In this document: positions 53,211-62,238 of the stretch, one piece after another | Layout of the letters: each line of letters opens with the position of its first letter | Numbering within the stretch: the first letter of the stretch is position 1 | Source: Pseudomonadales bacterium | Lineage (GTDB): Bacteria; Pseudomonadota; Gammaproteobacteria; Pseudomonadales; JAHRWD01 | Reading direction: 5' to 3' | NCBI GenBank assembly: GCA_029210125.1 | Contig: JARGPR010000010.1 | Coordinates: 37,464-101,463 of the forward strand | DNA: 64,000 bases | Position numbers and translations under genes: made by a program | The notes under the pieces: generated by a model | Seen by the model: only the letters and a program-made list of their open reading frames with translations | The model's database searches: none | What the model was told of the DNA's origin: nothing

Positions 53211-54290
53211 CTACCCTAACCGAGACTCAAGGTTCTTCAGAAATGTTTCAGCCTGATCATTAAACTCATCTTCGTCATCGATACTTTCTATTTCAAGCTG
53301 AACTTGAACACCATCTTTCACCCGCTTAACCTGTAACCATATTGCCGGGGCTTGCTCAGTGTCATCATTTGAAAACAGACGCACAAAAAAACCAGGCTCA
53401 TCAGCGCGAATAACGCTCTCGATATTCAGGTAGAATCTTCCGGCGCTGCGATCTCGGTCCTCTATTTCCACTTCCAGGTCACGAAGTGCTGGCCCCAACA
53501 ATGACCAGGCCCGAGGAAATTCAGCACCAATAAAAAGCAGGGGTACCCCCTCTTTTGTTTGCTTTATATGGGTGCGATTACCGGTAGTCAGGTTTCTAGC
53601 CAGGAAGGAGACCGCGGTGTCTGCGGGATTAATACTCGCCGTCAGAAACTCCTGAATACTTGCCAGTTTGAACGTCTGCTCAGTGTCTGTACTTTTGTGA
53701 TCATCAACAACCTGAACCCAATCATTTTGATTCTGTTTTTGTTGGTGTAATCTGATTTCAGTAATACCGGCACGAATCCCTTCCCGCAGGGTAGCGCGGT
53801 ATCGCGCAGGCTCGTCGGAATTACCATCGCTTAACCAGTCAGAAATGACGACGCCTTTCTGCGGTTCTATCTCTGCCAGCGGGATTTTTTTGCGGTCAAA
53901 ATAGGCAAGCACATTTATCCACACTTCCTCCGGCGGCAGCAATACCAACAGCCACTGATCGGCCTCACTCTCACGCAGTAGGACCCTTGTTTCGGTTTCT
54001 ACTGTCATGAGTGGTTGAGTCCGGGGGACTTCAAATTCTTCATCACTGGATAGAGTCGTATCACGATCCACGTCTGGGATAATGAGCAGCTCATCAAACA
54101 CACGGGGTTCAAGGTGATCCGGCAACTCCAGTGGTTCAGTCCGAGGTTGTTCGGTTCGGTAATCGAGCAGACGATCCCGTACACCAGGAACAATTCCACA
54201 GCCTGTTTGTATGATCGTCAATCCAACCAGGGCAGCGGGCAACAGCAAATTACGGACTAATTTGTTCGATCCAATCACTTCACGCCCCAT
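53211..54290 (-). CDS. bamC: BamC outer membrane assembly lipoprotein
   Basis: About 359 aa. Lipobox IQTGC is followed by the disordered arm with DYRTEQPRTEPLELPDHL, which in E. coli binds BamD, and two helix-grip domains. It belongs to the complex that inserts beta-barrel proteins. The start was set at the ATG at 54290; the frame opens with a GTG at 54299. It follows dapA by 28 bp, a conserved order. Confidence 0.9.
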   Translation of the reverse strand: MGREVIGSNKLVRNLLLPAALVGLTIIQTGCGIVPGVRDRLLDYRTEQPRTEPLELPDHLEPRVFDELLIIPDVDRDTTLSSDEEFEVPRTQPLMTVETETRVLLRESEADQWLLVLLPPEEVWINVLAYFDRKKIPLAEIEPQKGVVISDWLSDGNSDEPARYRATLREGIRAGITEIRLHQQKQNQNDWVQVVDDHKSTDTEQTFKLASIQEFLTASINPADTAVSFLARNLTTGNRTHIKQTKEGVPLLFIGAEFPRAWSLLGPALRDLEVEIEDRDRSAGRFYLNIESVIRADEPGFFVRLFSNDDTEQAPAIWLQVKRVKDGVQVQLEIESIDDEDEFNDQAETFLKNLESRLG

Positions 54291-54318
54291 ACATACCACT
54301 TAAAATCAGTCTGTTGCT

Positions 54319-55203
54319 TCACAGTAAACCAGCATCAGCTAGCGTTTTCTTCAAAGGCTCACGGTAAGAATTAGCAAGGGGTGTTAACGGCAATCGAATC
54401 CCTGCAGAAATTTTTCCCATCTGATGTAAAGCCCATTTCACAGGAATCGGGTTGCACTCTACAGATAGTCCTGCGTGCAATGCTCTGATCTGGCTGTCCA
54501 ACTGTCGTGCTTTATCAGCGTCACCCACAAGGGCAGCAGCACAGGCCTGACTCATGGTTTTCGGCGCAACGTTAGCAGTAACCGATATATTGCCTTTAGC
54601 GCCCAGCAACATCAGCTCGATTGCGGTGGGGTCGTCGCCGGAATAAACCATAAAAGCAGGGTTTACTGCCTGACAACGTTTAATGACCTCAAGGCCACGA
54701 TCAAGATCACCGGTCGCTTCTTTTTTAACAATTATATTTTTGATCGAGGCTAATCGCTCGACGGTTTCTGGCAGCATATCGCAGGCAGTTCGGCCGGGTA
54801 CGTTGTATAGAATTTGTGGTACATCAACCGCTTCAGCTATCTGTTTGAAGTGCTGATAGAGGCCTTCCTGAGTAGGTTTGTTGTAGTAGGGTGTTACCAG
54901 CAAACAAGCGTCAACACCGAGGTATTTTGAGGCACTGGTCAGATCAACCGCTTCTTTAGTGCTGTTGGCGCCGGTTCCTGCAATCACAGGAATTCGTCCC
55001 GCACTGGCATTTACAATACGCTGTACTATTTCGCAATGTTCATCGAACTCCAGCGTTGCGGACTCGCCGGTTGTGCCCACCGCAACGATCGCATCGGTAC
55101 CCTGCTGTACGTGAAATTCGACCAGTTGGTCGAGCTCATCCCACTGCACTTCGCCCGCAGAATCCATTGGTGTTACCAATGCAACAATACTACCGGTAAT
55201 CAT
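54319..55203 (-). CDS. dapA: 4-hydroxy-tetrahydrodipicolinate synthase
   Basis: 294-aa lysine and diaminopimelate pathway enzyme condensing pyruvate with aspartate semialdehyde. Schiff-base lysine is Lys161 in VKKEATGD; Tyr133 and Arg138 lie in LYNVPGRTA; the substrate loop is VGTTGESATLE. Numbering equals that of E. coli DapA. It heads the run with bamC. Confidence 0.98.
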   Translation of the reverse strand: MITGSIVALVTPMDSAGEVQWDELDQLVEFHVQQGTDAIVAVGTTGESATLEFDEHCEIVQRIVNASAGRIPVIAGTGANSTKEAVDLTSASKYLGVDACLLVTPYYNKPTQEGLYQHFKQIAEAVDVPQILYNVPGRTACDMLPETVERLASIKNIIVKKEATGDLDRGLEVIKRCQAVNPAFMVYSGDDPTAIELMLLGAKGNISVTANVAPKTMSQACAAALVGDADKARQLDSQIRALHAGLSVECNPIPVKWALHQMGKISAGIRLPLTPLANSYREPLKKTLADAGLL

Positions 55204-55376
55204 AAGATTCTCCGCTCAAAACGGGCTATGGTACTGGTAGCCGAAGCCAAGTACAAGAGCCGACAACAGCCCATCGCATGACATGTAATATCAGTAGTTT
55301 CCAGGTTTTTGAATAGTGATATCCAACGGTTTTAGAATCCGGGTTTAGCTCGTCGATTTCGTAGCCAGAATCAGTT

Positions 55377-56198
55377 CTATATATAGCTATAAGCGATCCA
55401 GAATAGCAATCCGCCAAACACCACTCGGTAGGCAACAAAGGGCATAAATCCAATTTTATCGAGTAGTTTCAAGAACCAGTGGATGCAGAGGTAAGCGCTG
55501 ACCGCGGCAAACCCGGCTCCTATCAATAAATCCTGCCAGATGCCGGTACCGGCTTGCTCTGTTTCAATCAATTCCAGCGTCATCAGCAGCCCAGCCCCCA
55601 AAATGGTTGGCATAGAGAGCAGAAATGAAAACCGTGCAGCGGACTCACGGGTATAACCCAGCAATAATGCACAGGTAATTGTGATGCCGGATCGTGACGT
55701 GCCGGGGATCAACGCCACGGCTTGAGCCAGACCAATCAATAATGCGACCTTCCAGTCGATACTCTCGATGGTTCGGTTTTTCGCGCCCTTTACATCGGAG
55801 TAAAGCAGCAGCAATCCAAACAAAATACTGGTGGTAGCGATCACCCCGATGGTTCGTAGATAGCCGCTCACCAGATCGCCGAAAAACAAACCCGCTATCA
55901 CAGCCGGCAGCGTGCCGATGATCACCGCCCAACCGAGCTGTGCTTCGTGACTTGGGATCTGTTTGAATACCTGTGCAAACCAACCGTTAAGAATAGCGAT
56001 CACATCCTTACGAAAATAAACCAGCACCGCCAGCAATGTGCCAACATGGACAGCGACATCAAAAGCCAAACCCTGATCAGGCCAGCCAAAAACCACCGCA
56101 GGAACGATCAGATGGCCGGAACTGGAGATCGGCAGGAATTCAGTAAGACCCTGAACAATGGCCAAAAATATTGCTTGAAACAGATCCAACGGATTCAA
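55377..56198 (-). CDS. uppP: Undecaprenyl-diphosphate phosphatase
   Basis: 273-aa BacA-family membrane enzyme that recycles the cell wall lipid carrier. Catalytic motifs are QGLTEFLPISSSGHLIVPA and ALIPGTSRSGITITCALL. About eight membrane helices and the C-terminal KIGFMPFVAYRVVFGG motif are present. A 173-bp gap separates it from dapA. Confidence 0.97.
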   Translation of the reverse strand: MNPLDLFQAIFLAIVQGLTEFLPISSSGHLIVPAVVFGWPDQGLAFDVAVHVGTLLAVLVYFRKDVIAILNGWFAQVFKQIPSHEAQLGWAVIIGTLPAVIAGLFFGDLVSGYLRTIGVIATTSILFGLLLLYSDVKGAKNRTIESIDWKVALLIGLAQAVALIPGTSRSGITITCALLLGYTRESAARFSFLLSMPTILGAGLLMTLELIETEQAGTGIWQDLLIGAGFAAVSAYLCIHWFLKLLDKIGFMPFVAYRVVFGGLLFWIAYSYI

Positions 56199-56261
56199 CC
56201 CCTAAATGGAAGTATTGATGGGAACGGAATTAGCCTAGGTTGATCAAATGGCAACCCGCTG

Positions 56262-56702
56262 TTAGCCGCTGTACGTATAAAAATGCCAGTTGCTCTGTTG
56301 AGTATTCATAGATTTATATAAACGATTAGCCGGCTCATTGTCGGGAGCGGTGACCCACTGCAACCGTGCGGCGCCGTTATCTACCACATAGGCATGACAA
56401 TGCTCAACCAACTGTCTTCCGATACCTTTACCGCGGCTAGCAGGCACACAATACAGATCATTTAATACGCCAACCTTTGCGGGCAGCGTAGAGTTATGGG
56501 TGAAATAAACGGTAGCAAAACCCAGCACCTGCTTCTCTTCACGAAACAAAAACTGGCAGCCAAAGGGATTCGATTCACCAAACTGAGAAAAGAACTCCCG
56601 ATTTCTAGCATCAGAAATATCCGCTATTTTATAAAACTCCTGATATTTCCTGATCAGGGGCAGTATCTCTTCCAGATTATCTTTGGATACAAATTCAATC
56701 AC
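56262..56702 (-). CDS. GNAT family N-acetyltransferase
   Basis: 146-aa acetyltransferase with the acetyl-CoA motif VPASRGKGIGRQLVEHC and upstream strand VLNDLYCV. The C-terminal part reads WVTAPDNEPANRLYKSM. It is 36 bp after tsaB, where many relatives carry rimI, but the sequence does not look like RimI. Substrate unknown. Confidence 0.87.
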   Translation of the reverse strand: MIEFVSKDNLEEILPLIRKYQEFYKIADISDARNREFFSQFGESNPFGCQFLFREEKQVLGFATVYFTHNSTLPAKVGVLNDLYCVPASRGKGIGRQLVEHCHAYVVDNGAARLQWVTAPDNEPANRLYKSMNTQQSNWHFYTYSG

Positions 56703-56738
56703 ACTACATCTCTTCCTGTTTCTATTTGGCCGGAGGTT

Positions 56739-57476
56739 TTAATTAGTCGGGTTTTTCTTTTTAGCGGGAGATTGAACTACCTGATCACGCAGATAGATCG
56801 GCTGTGCTTGCTCCGAATTCACTGCATTTCCCGCTTCAAATTCGCGAGCTGCCAGCACAGCAATATCTCTGGAATCGGGAAACCACTGTTCTTCAACTCG
56901 CACAATATTCGAGGGAGAAACAGATATTTCAGCCAGGATGCGTTCGCGGTAACACCAACCTGTGCCCACAGCGCTCCAATCAGAACGGATAGCTTCACAG
57001 GCTTCTGAAAATAGTGCGCGTTCAGGCGGGCAAACTATTTCATCAACCAGAGGCTGCATGTAATTTTGCTCGTCCAGTGCATATGCCCCCCAATAGATCT
57101 CTTTCATTCGCGCATCAATTGCCGCCATTACCGCCTGGGCACCAAATGTTCGATAAGCGCCCTGCGCCATCGCCCGCAAGGTTGATATCGCAACAACCGG
57201 ACAATCGATACCAAAAGCTAATCCCTGAGCAACCCCGCAACCAACCCTCAACCCTACAAAAGAACCGGGGCCACGTCCAAAGGCGATCAGATCGACCTGG
57301 CTTAGCGAACAACCCGCTTCAGCCAGCACCTCCTGAACCATCGGCAATAAAACTTGATTGTGCTGCCGTATTGCCAATTGAGTTTGGCCAACGATGTCGG
57401 TTTGCTCACCACTGCCACGGAGCAGGGCTACCGAGCAGGCCTCGGTCGAGCTATCAAGCGCGAGTATCGTCGTCAT
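56739..57476 (-). CDS. tsaB: TsaB, tRNA t6A synthesis scaffold protein
   Basis: 245-aa ASKHA-fold protein that pairs with TsaD in making N6-threonylcarbamoyl adenosine at tRNA position 37. MTTILALDSSTEACSVALL is the usual start, then FGRGPGSFVGLRVGCGVAQGLAFG, the TsaB nucleotide loop. VMAAIDARMKEIYWGAY is another signature. It follows the helicase gene by two bases and is likely co-transcribed with it. Confidence 0.95.
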   Translation of the reverse strand: MTTILALDSSTEACSVALLRGSGEQTDIVGQTQLAIRQHNQVLLPMVQEVLAEAGCSLSQVDLIAFGRGPGSFVGLRVGCGVAQGLAFGIDCPVVAISTLRAMAQGAYRTFGAQAVMAAIDARMKEIYWGAYALDEQNYMQPLVDEIVCPPERALFSEACEAIRSDWSAVGTGWCYRERILAEISVSPSNIVRVEEQWFPDSRDIAVLAAREFEAGNAVNSEQAQPIYLRDQVVQSPAKKKNPTN

Positions 57477-57478
57477 GA

Positions 57479-59458
57479 TTAGGTATTACCCATTGATGTT
57501 TTTACTGACTTTTTAGTCTTTGCTTTCGCGGAGTCGGCTTTAAAAAACTGTATCACATCGGATATCTCTGAACTGTACCGTGCATCCGGCAGGCTTTTAA
57601 TAAAGGTCTTTCCGTATCCTTTGGTTTTTAGGCGAGGATCACCAATCATGAGTACACCACGATCCTGCGCACCTCTAATCAGCCGCCCCACTCCCTGTTT
57701 TAGACTGATCACTGCCTGCGGAATCTGGTAACTGCCAAAGGGATTCAAACCCTGGTTACGCAACGCATTAAGCCGGGACTGCATCACTGGATCACCGGGA
57801 GAGGCAAAGGGCAATTTGTCGATCAATACGCATGAAAGATCATCACCCTGAATATCTACCCCCTGCCAGAAACTGCTGGTTCCCAGTAATAGCGCGTCAT
57901 CATCTTCGACAAAACCATCAATCAACGCTCTTTTAGAGGAGTCACCCTGCACATAGAGCTTGTAATCGGTCCACTCTTCCAATAATTGTGCCGCTTCTCT
58001 TAGTGCGCGGTGACTGGTAAATAACAGGAATGCTCGACCACGACTGGCTTCAAGTACCGGCAGAGCCGCTTCGATAAATTTTTTGGTAAAATCCTGATTC
58101 GACGGTTCGGGCATTGAACTCGGCAGATAACACAACATTTTATTTGAGTAGTCGTAGGAACTCCCAAGCAGCAGGTCCCGAACCGGACGACCACAATTTT
58201 CCGGAAACAAGCCTAGCTGACCATTAAAATAGGAAAAATCCTCCCCCACGGCCAGGGTTGCGGAGGTAAACACCCAGGCGCAATCGTATTCGATAATCGC
58301 GGCACTAAAGGGCTCCGCCACTGATAGCGGCGTAAGATGAATTGAAACGGACTTCTTGTGGATTTCAACCCAGTGAATCTGTCCCTCGATAAGCTCCGCC
58401 GTTAGTTTTTTATAGGTAGCATTTAGCTGCTGGGCACGTTGATAACAGTGCTCCAAATCCTCTGATCGAACGCTCGCTTCCTTGAGTCTTCGTAACAGTT
58501 CGCTGAGATTATGCTGGGTATTTTCAATCGTCTGCTGCACTTCTGGCTTAGGATAAAATTTATCCCACTGGTCACGTTGGCCGGTAGCTCCAAATGCCAG
58601 CCGGAAAGACGCTAAGCCCGTGCTCAGAATTTCTGCAGTTTCCATTAAAGGGCTGTCATCCGGTGCATCCTGAATTGCGGCAGCCAGGCTATCACCGGCA
58701 AGGTCTTGAAGCTGACGGCTGGAGATCCACTCGCCAAAAAAGCGACTCGCCACATCAGGAATTTGATGGGCTTCATCCATAATTACCGCATCGGCAGCGG
58801 GCAATAATTCACCAAAACCCTGATCCTTTAATACCAGATCAGCCATAAAAAGGTGGTGATTCACCACTACCAAATCAGCTTTCTGGGCTTTTTGACGCGC
58901 TTTAAGTAATGGGCATTTTGCAATATCCGGGCACTTTTGACCCAGGCAGTTATCGTTGCTGCTGGTTACTTTGGCAAGTATTGGCGCATCTTCCGAGATG
59001 TTCGATAACTCAGAAAAATCACCGGTATCGGTATATTCTGCCCAATCGGCGATTTGAAGCAGTTCATCACGATCGGTGACAAAATTAACTTCTTCCATCC
59101 AGATGCGTAAACGATGCGGGCATAGGTAGTTGGCACGGCCCTTCAATAATGCGGTTTTAACGGTAACACCGAGAATATCCTGAACCCTCGGAAGATCCCG
59201 CAAAAACAGCTGGTCCTGCAGGTTTTTAGTACCGGTAGATATAATGGTTCGCAAACCAGAAAGTAATGCTGGAACCAGATATGCGATGGTTTTACCGGTG
59301 CCGGTACCCGCTTCTGCAACGAGAATGGATTGATCCTGCAGAGCCTGCTCAACCGATGCAGCAAGGGTTTGCTGCTCTATGCGAGTTTCGAAATCATCAA
59401 GTTGTTGATCAAAAACACCGTCTTTCGAAAGTACTTCAGCGCTGTTACTAGGTTGCAT
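57479..59458 (-). CDS. DinG/YoaA-family ATP-dependent DNA helicase
   Basis: 659-aa superfamily 2 helicase of the XPD class. Walker A is AEAGTGTGKT; DEAH box VIMDEAHQ; late motif KQGVGRLIRG. Four cysteines for an iron-sulfur cluster lie between the first two motifs (LCPHR, CLGQKCPDIAKCP). The length and domain order match YoaA more than DinG. It acts on damaged replication forks in E. coli. Its start overlaps the preceding small gene by 11 bp, and tsaB follows after two bases, so this is a tight operon. Confidence 0.94.
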   Translation of the reverse strand: MQPSNSAEVLSKDGVFDQQLDDFETRIEQQTLAASVEQALQDQSILVAEAGTGTGKTIAYLVPALLSGLRTIISTGTKNLQDQLFLRDLPRVQDILGVTVKTALLKGRANYLCPHRLRIWMEEVNFVTDRDELLQIADWAEYTDTGDFSELSNISEDAPILAKVTSSNDNCLGQKCPDIAKCPLLKARQKAQKADLVVVNHHLFMADLVLKDQGFGELLPAADAVIMDEAHQIPDVASRFFGEWISSRQLQDLAGDSLAAAIQDAPDDSPLMETAEILSTGLASFRLAFGATGQRDQWDKFYPKPEVQQTIENTQHNLSELLRRLKEASVRSEDLEHCYQRAQQLNATYKKLTAELIEGQIHWVEIHKKSVSIHLTPLSVAEPFSAAIIEYDCAWVFTSATLAVGEDFSYFNGQLGLFPENCGRPVRDLLLGSSYDYSNKMLCYLPSSMPEPSNQDFTKKFIEAALPVLEASRGRAFLLFTSHRALREAAQLLEEWTDYKLYVQGDSSKRALIDGFVEDDDALLLGTSSFWQGVDIQGDDLSCVLIDKLPFASPGDPVMQSRLNALRNQGLNPFGSYQIPQAVISLKQGVGRLIRGAQDRGVLMIGDPRLKTKGYGKTFIKSLPDARYSSEISDVIQFFKADSAKAKTKKSVKTSMGNT

Positions 59459-59921
59459 TCAACAAGCCTTGATCAATGTCCCATACCAGACTTCCCAGTG
59501 CTTTGAATTTGGCTACAGACATTGGGCCACGTTTTTTGCGGGTATCGTTGTTGAGTTCATCGACCGCTTCAACGGCGGTCTCGCGATCCATCTGGTAGAT
59601 TTCTACGGTGTTGTACTGTTCGTCGAGCAGCACCAGCAGCAGTACATTCCAGTCGCCATGAAAGTTGAGCTGACCAATTCGGTGGCCGCCCTTACTGTCG
59701 TCAAACACTACGCGGTTTTTAATCTGGTAGCGCAAATCATCGCCAGACACCGCATCAACACCCGAAAGCCCATCGGGGGGCGATTCCAAATTAAGCAGCC
59801 GATTAGCATCATATCGTGCCAGCTCAGGGCCCACCGGCAGGGTTTGCCCGGTAGCTTTACGGAATTCCGCCGCAACCCTGCGGGTTTCTTCCATCAATTT
59901 TTCAACCTGATAGACTGACAT
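59448..59921 (-). CDS. Conserved hypothetical cytoplasmic protein
   Basis: 157 aa with no signal peptide or membrane segment. The N-terminal half is helical (VEKLMEETRRVAAEFRKATG); the rest has mixed strands with HRIGQLNFHGDWNVLLLVLL, DEQYNTVEIYQMDRE and a Lys/Arg-rich KKRGPMSVAKFKALG. The pattern RVVFDDSKGGHRIGQL followed by a hydrophobic strand and acidic turn recalls restriction-like or DUF6998-like domains, but I am not certain. It overlaps the YoaA-like helicase gene by 11 bp, so a shared DNA-repair role is possible by context only. Confidence 0.7.
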   Translation of the reverse strand: MSVYQVEKLMEETRRVAAEFRKATGQTLPVGPELARYDANRLLNLESPPDGLSGVDAVSGDDLRYQIKNRVVFDDSKGGHRIGQLNFHGDWNVLLLVLLDEQYNTVEIYQMDRETAVEAVDELNNDTRKKRGPMSVAKFKALGSLVWDIDQGLLNAT

Positions 59922-60039
59922 CTATGTTCCGTATATCCGAGATAAATAAGCGACCATGCATTATATGGCATGCTCGCTCTGTAATCAGCAGTCTAAATAC
60001 ATACATAAGTACAGAGATAAAAAATCAAGATTTAAATCC

Positions 60040-60651
60040 ATGCAGAAAATAGCAGAACTTAGCGGATTAATCCTTGCCGGTGGTCGCGCTACACGGATGG
60101 GCGAGCAAGACAAAGGACTGGTTTTATTTGATCAGATGCCGCTCGTGAAACATTTGATTGATCGATTCACCCCCCAGCTTGAATCCATATCCATCAGCTG
60201 CAACCGTAGTTTTGAACAATACCAACAATTTGGCTGCCCACTGGTCAAGGATCAACAATCAGACTTTGCAGGCCCGTTGGCGGGAATAGAGGCGGGGCTA
60301 GCTGCATGTACTACCCCCTATTTGGTAGTGATTCCATGCGATATGCCCCTGTTGCCTGATCATTTGATTGAACGATTATGGCAACCAGTTGCGGACCAAA
60401 TAAGTCAGAAAAAAACCAATCTGATAACCGTTGCGCATGATGGTCAGAGACTCCAGGTTTTGGTCATGATCCTGCCCCGTAGCTGCCGATCTTCCATCCT
60501 AAGCTATCTGGCAGAGGGCGGGCACTCGGTTCACGGCTGGCTTAAAACCCAAACTAGTCAGAGCGTAGATTTTTCAGATGAACAGTCGAGTTTCATTAAC
60601 CTCAATTCCGAGACTGAGCTAACGAACCAGGAATCGTTACTACATCCGTAA
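60040..60651 (+). CDS. mobA: Molybdenum cofactor guanylyltransferase
   Basis: 203-aa enzyme that attaches GMP to molybdopterin. The nucleotide loop is LSGLILAGGRATRMGEQDKG, then DFAGPLAGIEAGLAA, and VIPCDMPLLP for metal. The start was set at 60040; the frame is open from 59956 but that part has no match. Divergent from the small hypothetical gene and convergent with the permease, 3 bp apart. It implies use of molybdoenzymes elsewhere in the genome. Confidence 0.93.
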   Translation: MQKIAELSGLILAGGRATRMGEQDKGLVLFDQMPLVKHLIDRFTPQLESISISCNRSFEQYQQFGCPLVKDQQSDFAGPLAGIEAGLAACTTPYLVVIPCDMPLLPDHLIERLWQPVADQISQKKTNLITVAHDGQRLQVLVMILPRSCRSSILSYLAEGGHSVHGWLKTQTSQSVDFSDEQSSFINLNSETELTNQESLLHP

Positions 60652-60654
60652 AAA

Positions 60655-61740
60655 CTATTCAGAAGTTTCAGCATTTTCCTGATGCACCTGTTTTATCGCT
60701 CGAGGCCATGATGTCATCGCCGCTTTGATAAAGGTTGCTAACGGTATCGCAAAAAACACCCCCCAGAAACCCCAAAAACTTCCAAATACCAGAACCGAGA
60801 GAATGATGGCAACCGGGTGCAGGTTCACCGCTTCTGAAAACAGCAGTGGCACAAGAACGTAGCCATCCAGTATTTGTAAAATCAAGTGACCTGCCATGAG
60901 ATAAACAAACAGATCAGTAGCACCCCATTGGAAGTAGCCAATTAGGGCTACGGGTATGGTAACAATCGCCACGCCAATGTAGGGCACCACTACAGAAAGG
61001 CCTACCAGCAGTGCCAGCAAAGCTGCATAGTTCAAGCCTAAGCTTACAAATAATATGAAGGTTGCAGCTCCGGTAATGATGATTTCAATCACCTTACCCT
61101 GCACATAGTTCGACAGTTGTTGATCCATCTCTGTCCAGATACTGCTCAGAAACGGACGACGAGTTGGCAAACGCGAAACAAACCACTCAACTAGATATGT
61201 CTTATCTTTGAGCAGAAAAAAAACCAGCACCGGAACCAGAACCAGGTAGACCAGAATATTCACCAAATTAGGCAACAGAGTGAAGGAAAACGACAACAGT
61301 TTCTGCCCAAATGCACCCACTTCGTTTTTAGCTAACTCCACCCAGTCATTCAGTTGTTCGGCGGACAAAATGTCAGGATAATCCAGGGGAAATTGAAACA
61401 GTACTTTCTGTCCCTTTATAAACATGCTGGGCAACGCATTAAATAGATGAGCCAACTGATTCCAGGCCAGGGGTAACACCAGAAAAATCACCACGGTCAA
61501 AACACCCAGAAACAACACATAACAGAAGGTAAATGCAATCCAGTACGGAACCTTCCGTGCAACCAGACTGTTGATCAACCCCTGCAGCAAATAGGCTACA
61601 ACCAAACTGCCCAGAAACGGGATCAGAACCTGTCCCAACACCGCAATAACGACCATTGAACCGATAATCAATGCGATAAGCAGCACCGCCTCTTCATCTT
61701 GAAAGTAGTAATTTGCCCACTTACGAATCGTGCCAAACAT
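60655..61740 (-). CDS. AI-2E family transporter (PerM-like)
   Basis: 361-aa membrane protein with about eight helices. Signatures are YLLQGLINSLVARKVPYW early, then VPVLVFFLLKDKTYLVEWF, VVPYIGVAIVTIPVALIGYF and LILQILDGYVLVPLLFSEAV, with LHPVAIILSVLVFGSFWGFW near the end. E. coli relatives include PerM and the AI-2 exporter TqsA. It lies 29 bp after tusA, and the order bepA-tusA-perM is conserved. Substrate unknown. Confidence 0.92.
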   Translation of the reverse strand: MFGTIRKWANYYFQDEEAVLLIALIIGSMVVIAVLGQVLIPFLGSLVVAYLLQGLINSLVARKVPYWIAFTFCYVLFLGVLTVVIFLVLPLAWNQLAHLFNALPSMFIKGQKVLFQFPLDYPDILSAEQLNDWVELAKNEVGAFGQKLLSFSFTLLPNLVNILVYLVLVPVLVFFLLKDKTYLVEWFVSRLPTRRPFLSSIWTEMDQQLSNYVQGKVIEIIITGAATFILFVSLGLNYAALLALLVGLSVVVPYIGVAIVTIPVALIGYFQWGATDLFVYLMAGHLILQILDGYVLVPLLFSEAVNLHPVAIILSVLVFGSFWGFWGVFFAIPLATFIKAAMTSWPRAIKQVHQENAETSE

Positions 61741-61769
61741 ATAGAATTCTCGTCAGAGTATTTTTTTAA

Positions 61770-62009
61770 TCAGGGCTTAAATAACAGATAAATATAATGC
61801 TCACCATCCTGCCACCATCGTTCCAGCTCATACTGGCTTTGCTCAGCAAACACCTGGAAATCCCGAACTGAACCTGGGTCGGTTGCCCGCACCTGAACAC
61901 GGCCTCCCGAAGGTAACTTATTCAACGCCAGTTTAGTTTTAAGCAGCGGTAATGGGCAGGTTAAGCCAGAAAAATCCAGCTGCTGAGGTAGTTCTGGTTC
62001 AGCTTCCAT
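61770..62009 (-). CDS. tusA: TusA-family sulfur carrier protein
   Basis: 79-aa small sulfur carrier with LDFSGLTCPLPLLKTKLAL, the CPxP motif and active Cys18. The rest has GGRVQVRATDPGSVRDF, typical of the family. Possible roles are tRNA thiolation or molybdoenzyme maturation; the nearby mobA and ttcA make either plausible. Confidence 0.93.
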   Translation of the reverse strand: MEAEPELPQQLDFSGLTCPLPLLKTKLALNKLPSGGRVQVRATDPGSVRDFQVFAEQSQYELERWWQDGEHYIYLLFKP

Positions 62010-62238
62010 TTAGTCTATCCTGATTACAAAGTCGTCAGTATATAGAAGCTAACGGCAAGTTGTGAACGTGTTTTGTAGCCAAAATAGCGCTCCGAATCGC
62101 GCCGAATGCTTTTTAGCTAAGACCAGGAATTAATCTGATCATAAACAGTCCCACTTGGAATGCTTGAATCCCGTGGTATGGTATCGAATGAGCCCAGCCG
62201 CCAAAGCCATTTTCTGATGCACGTTATGATTTATTTGA

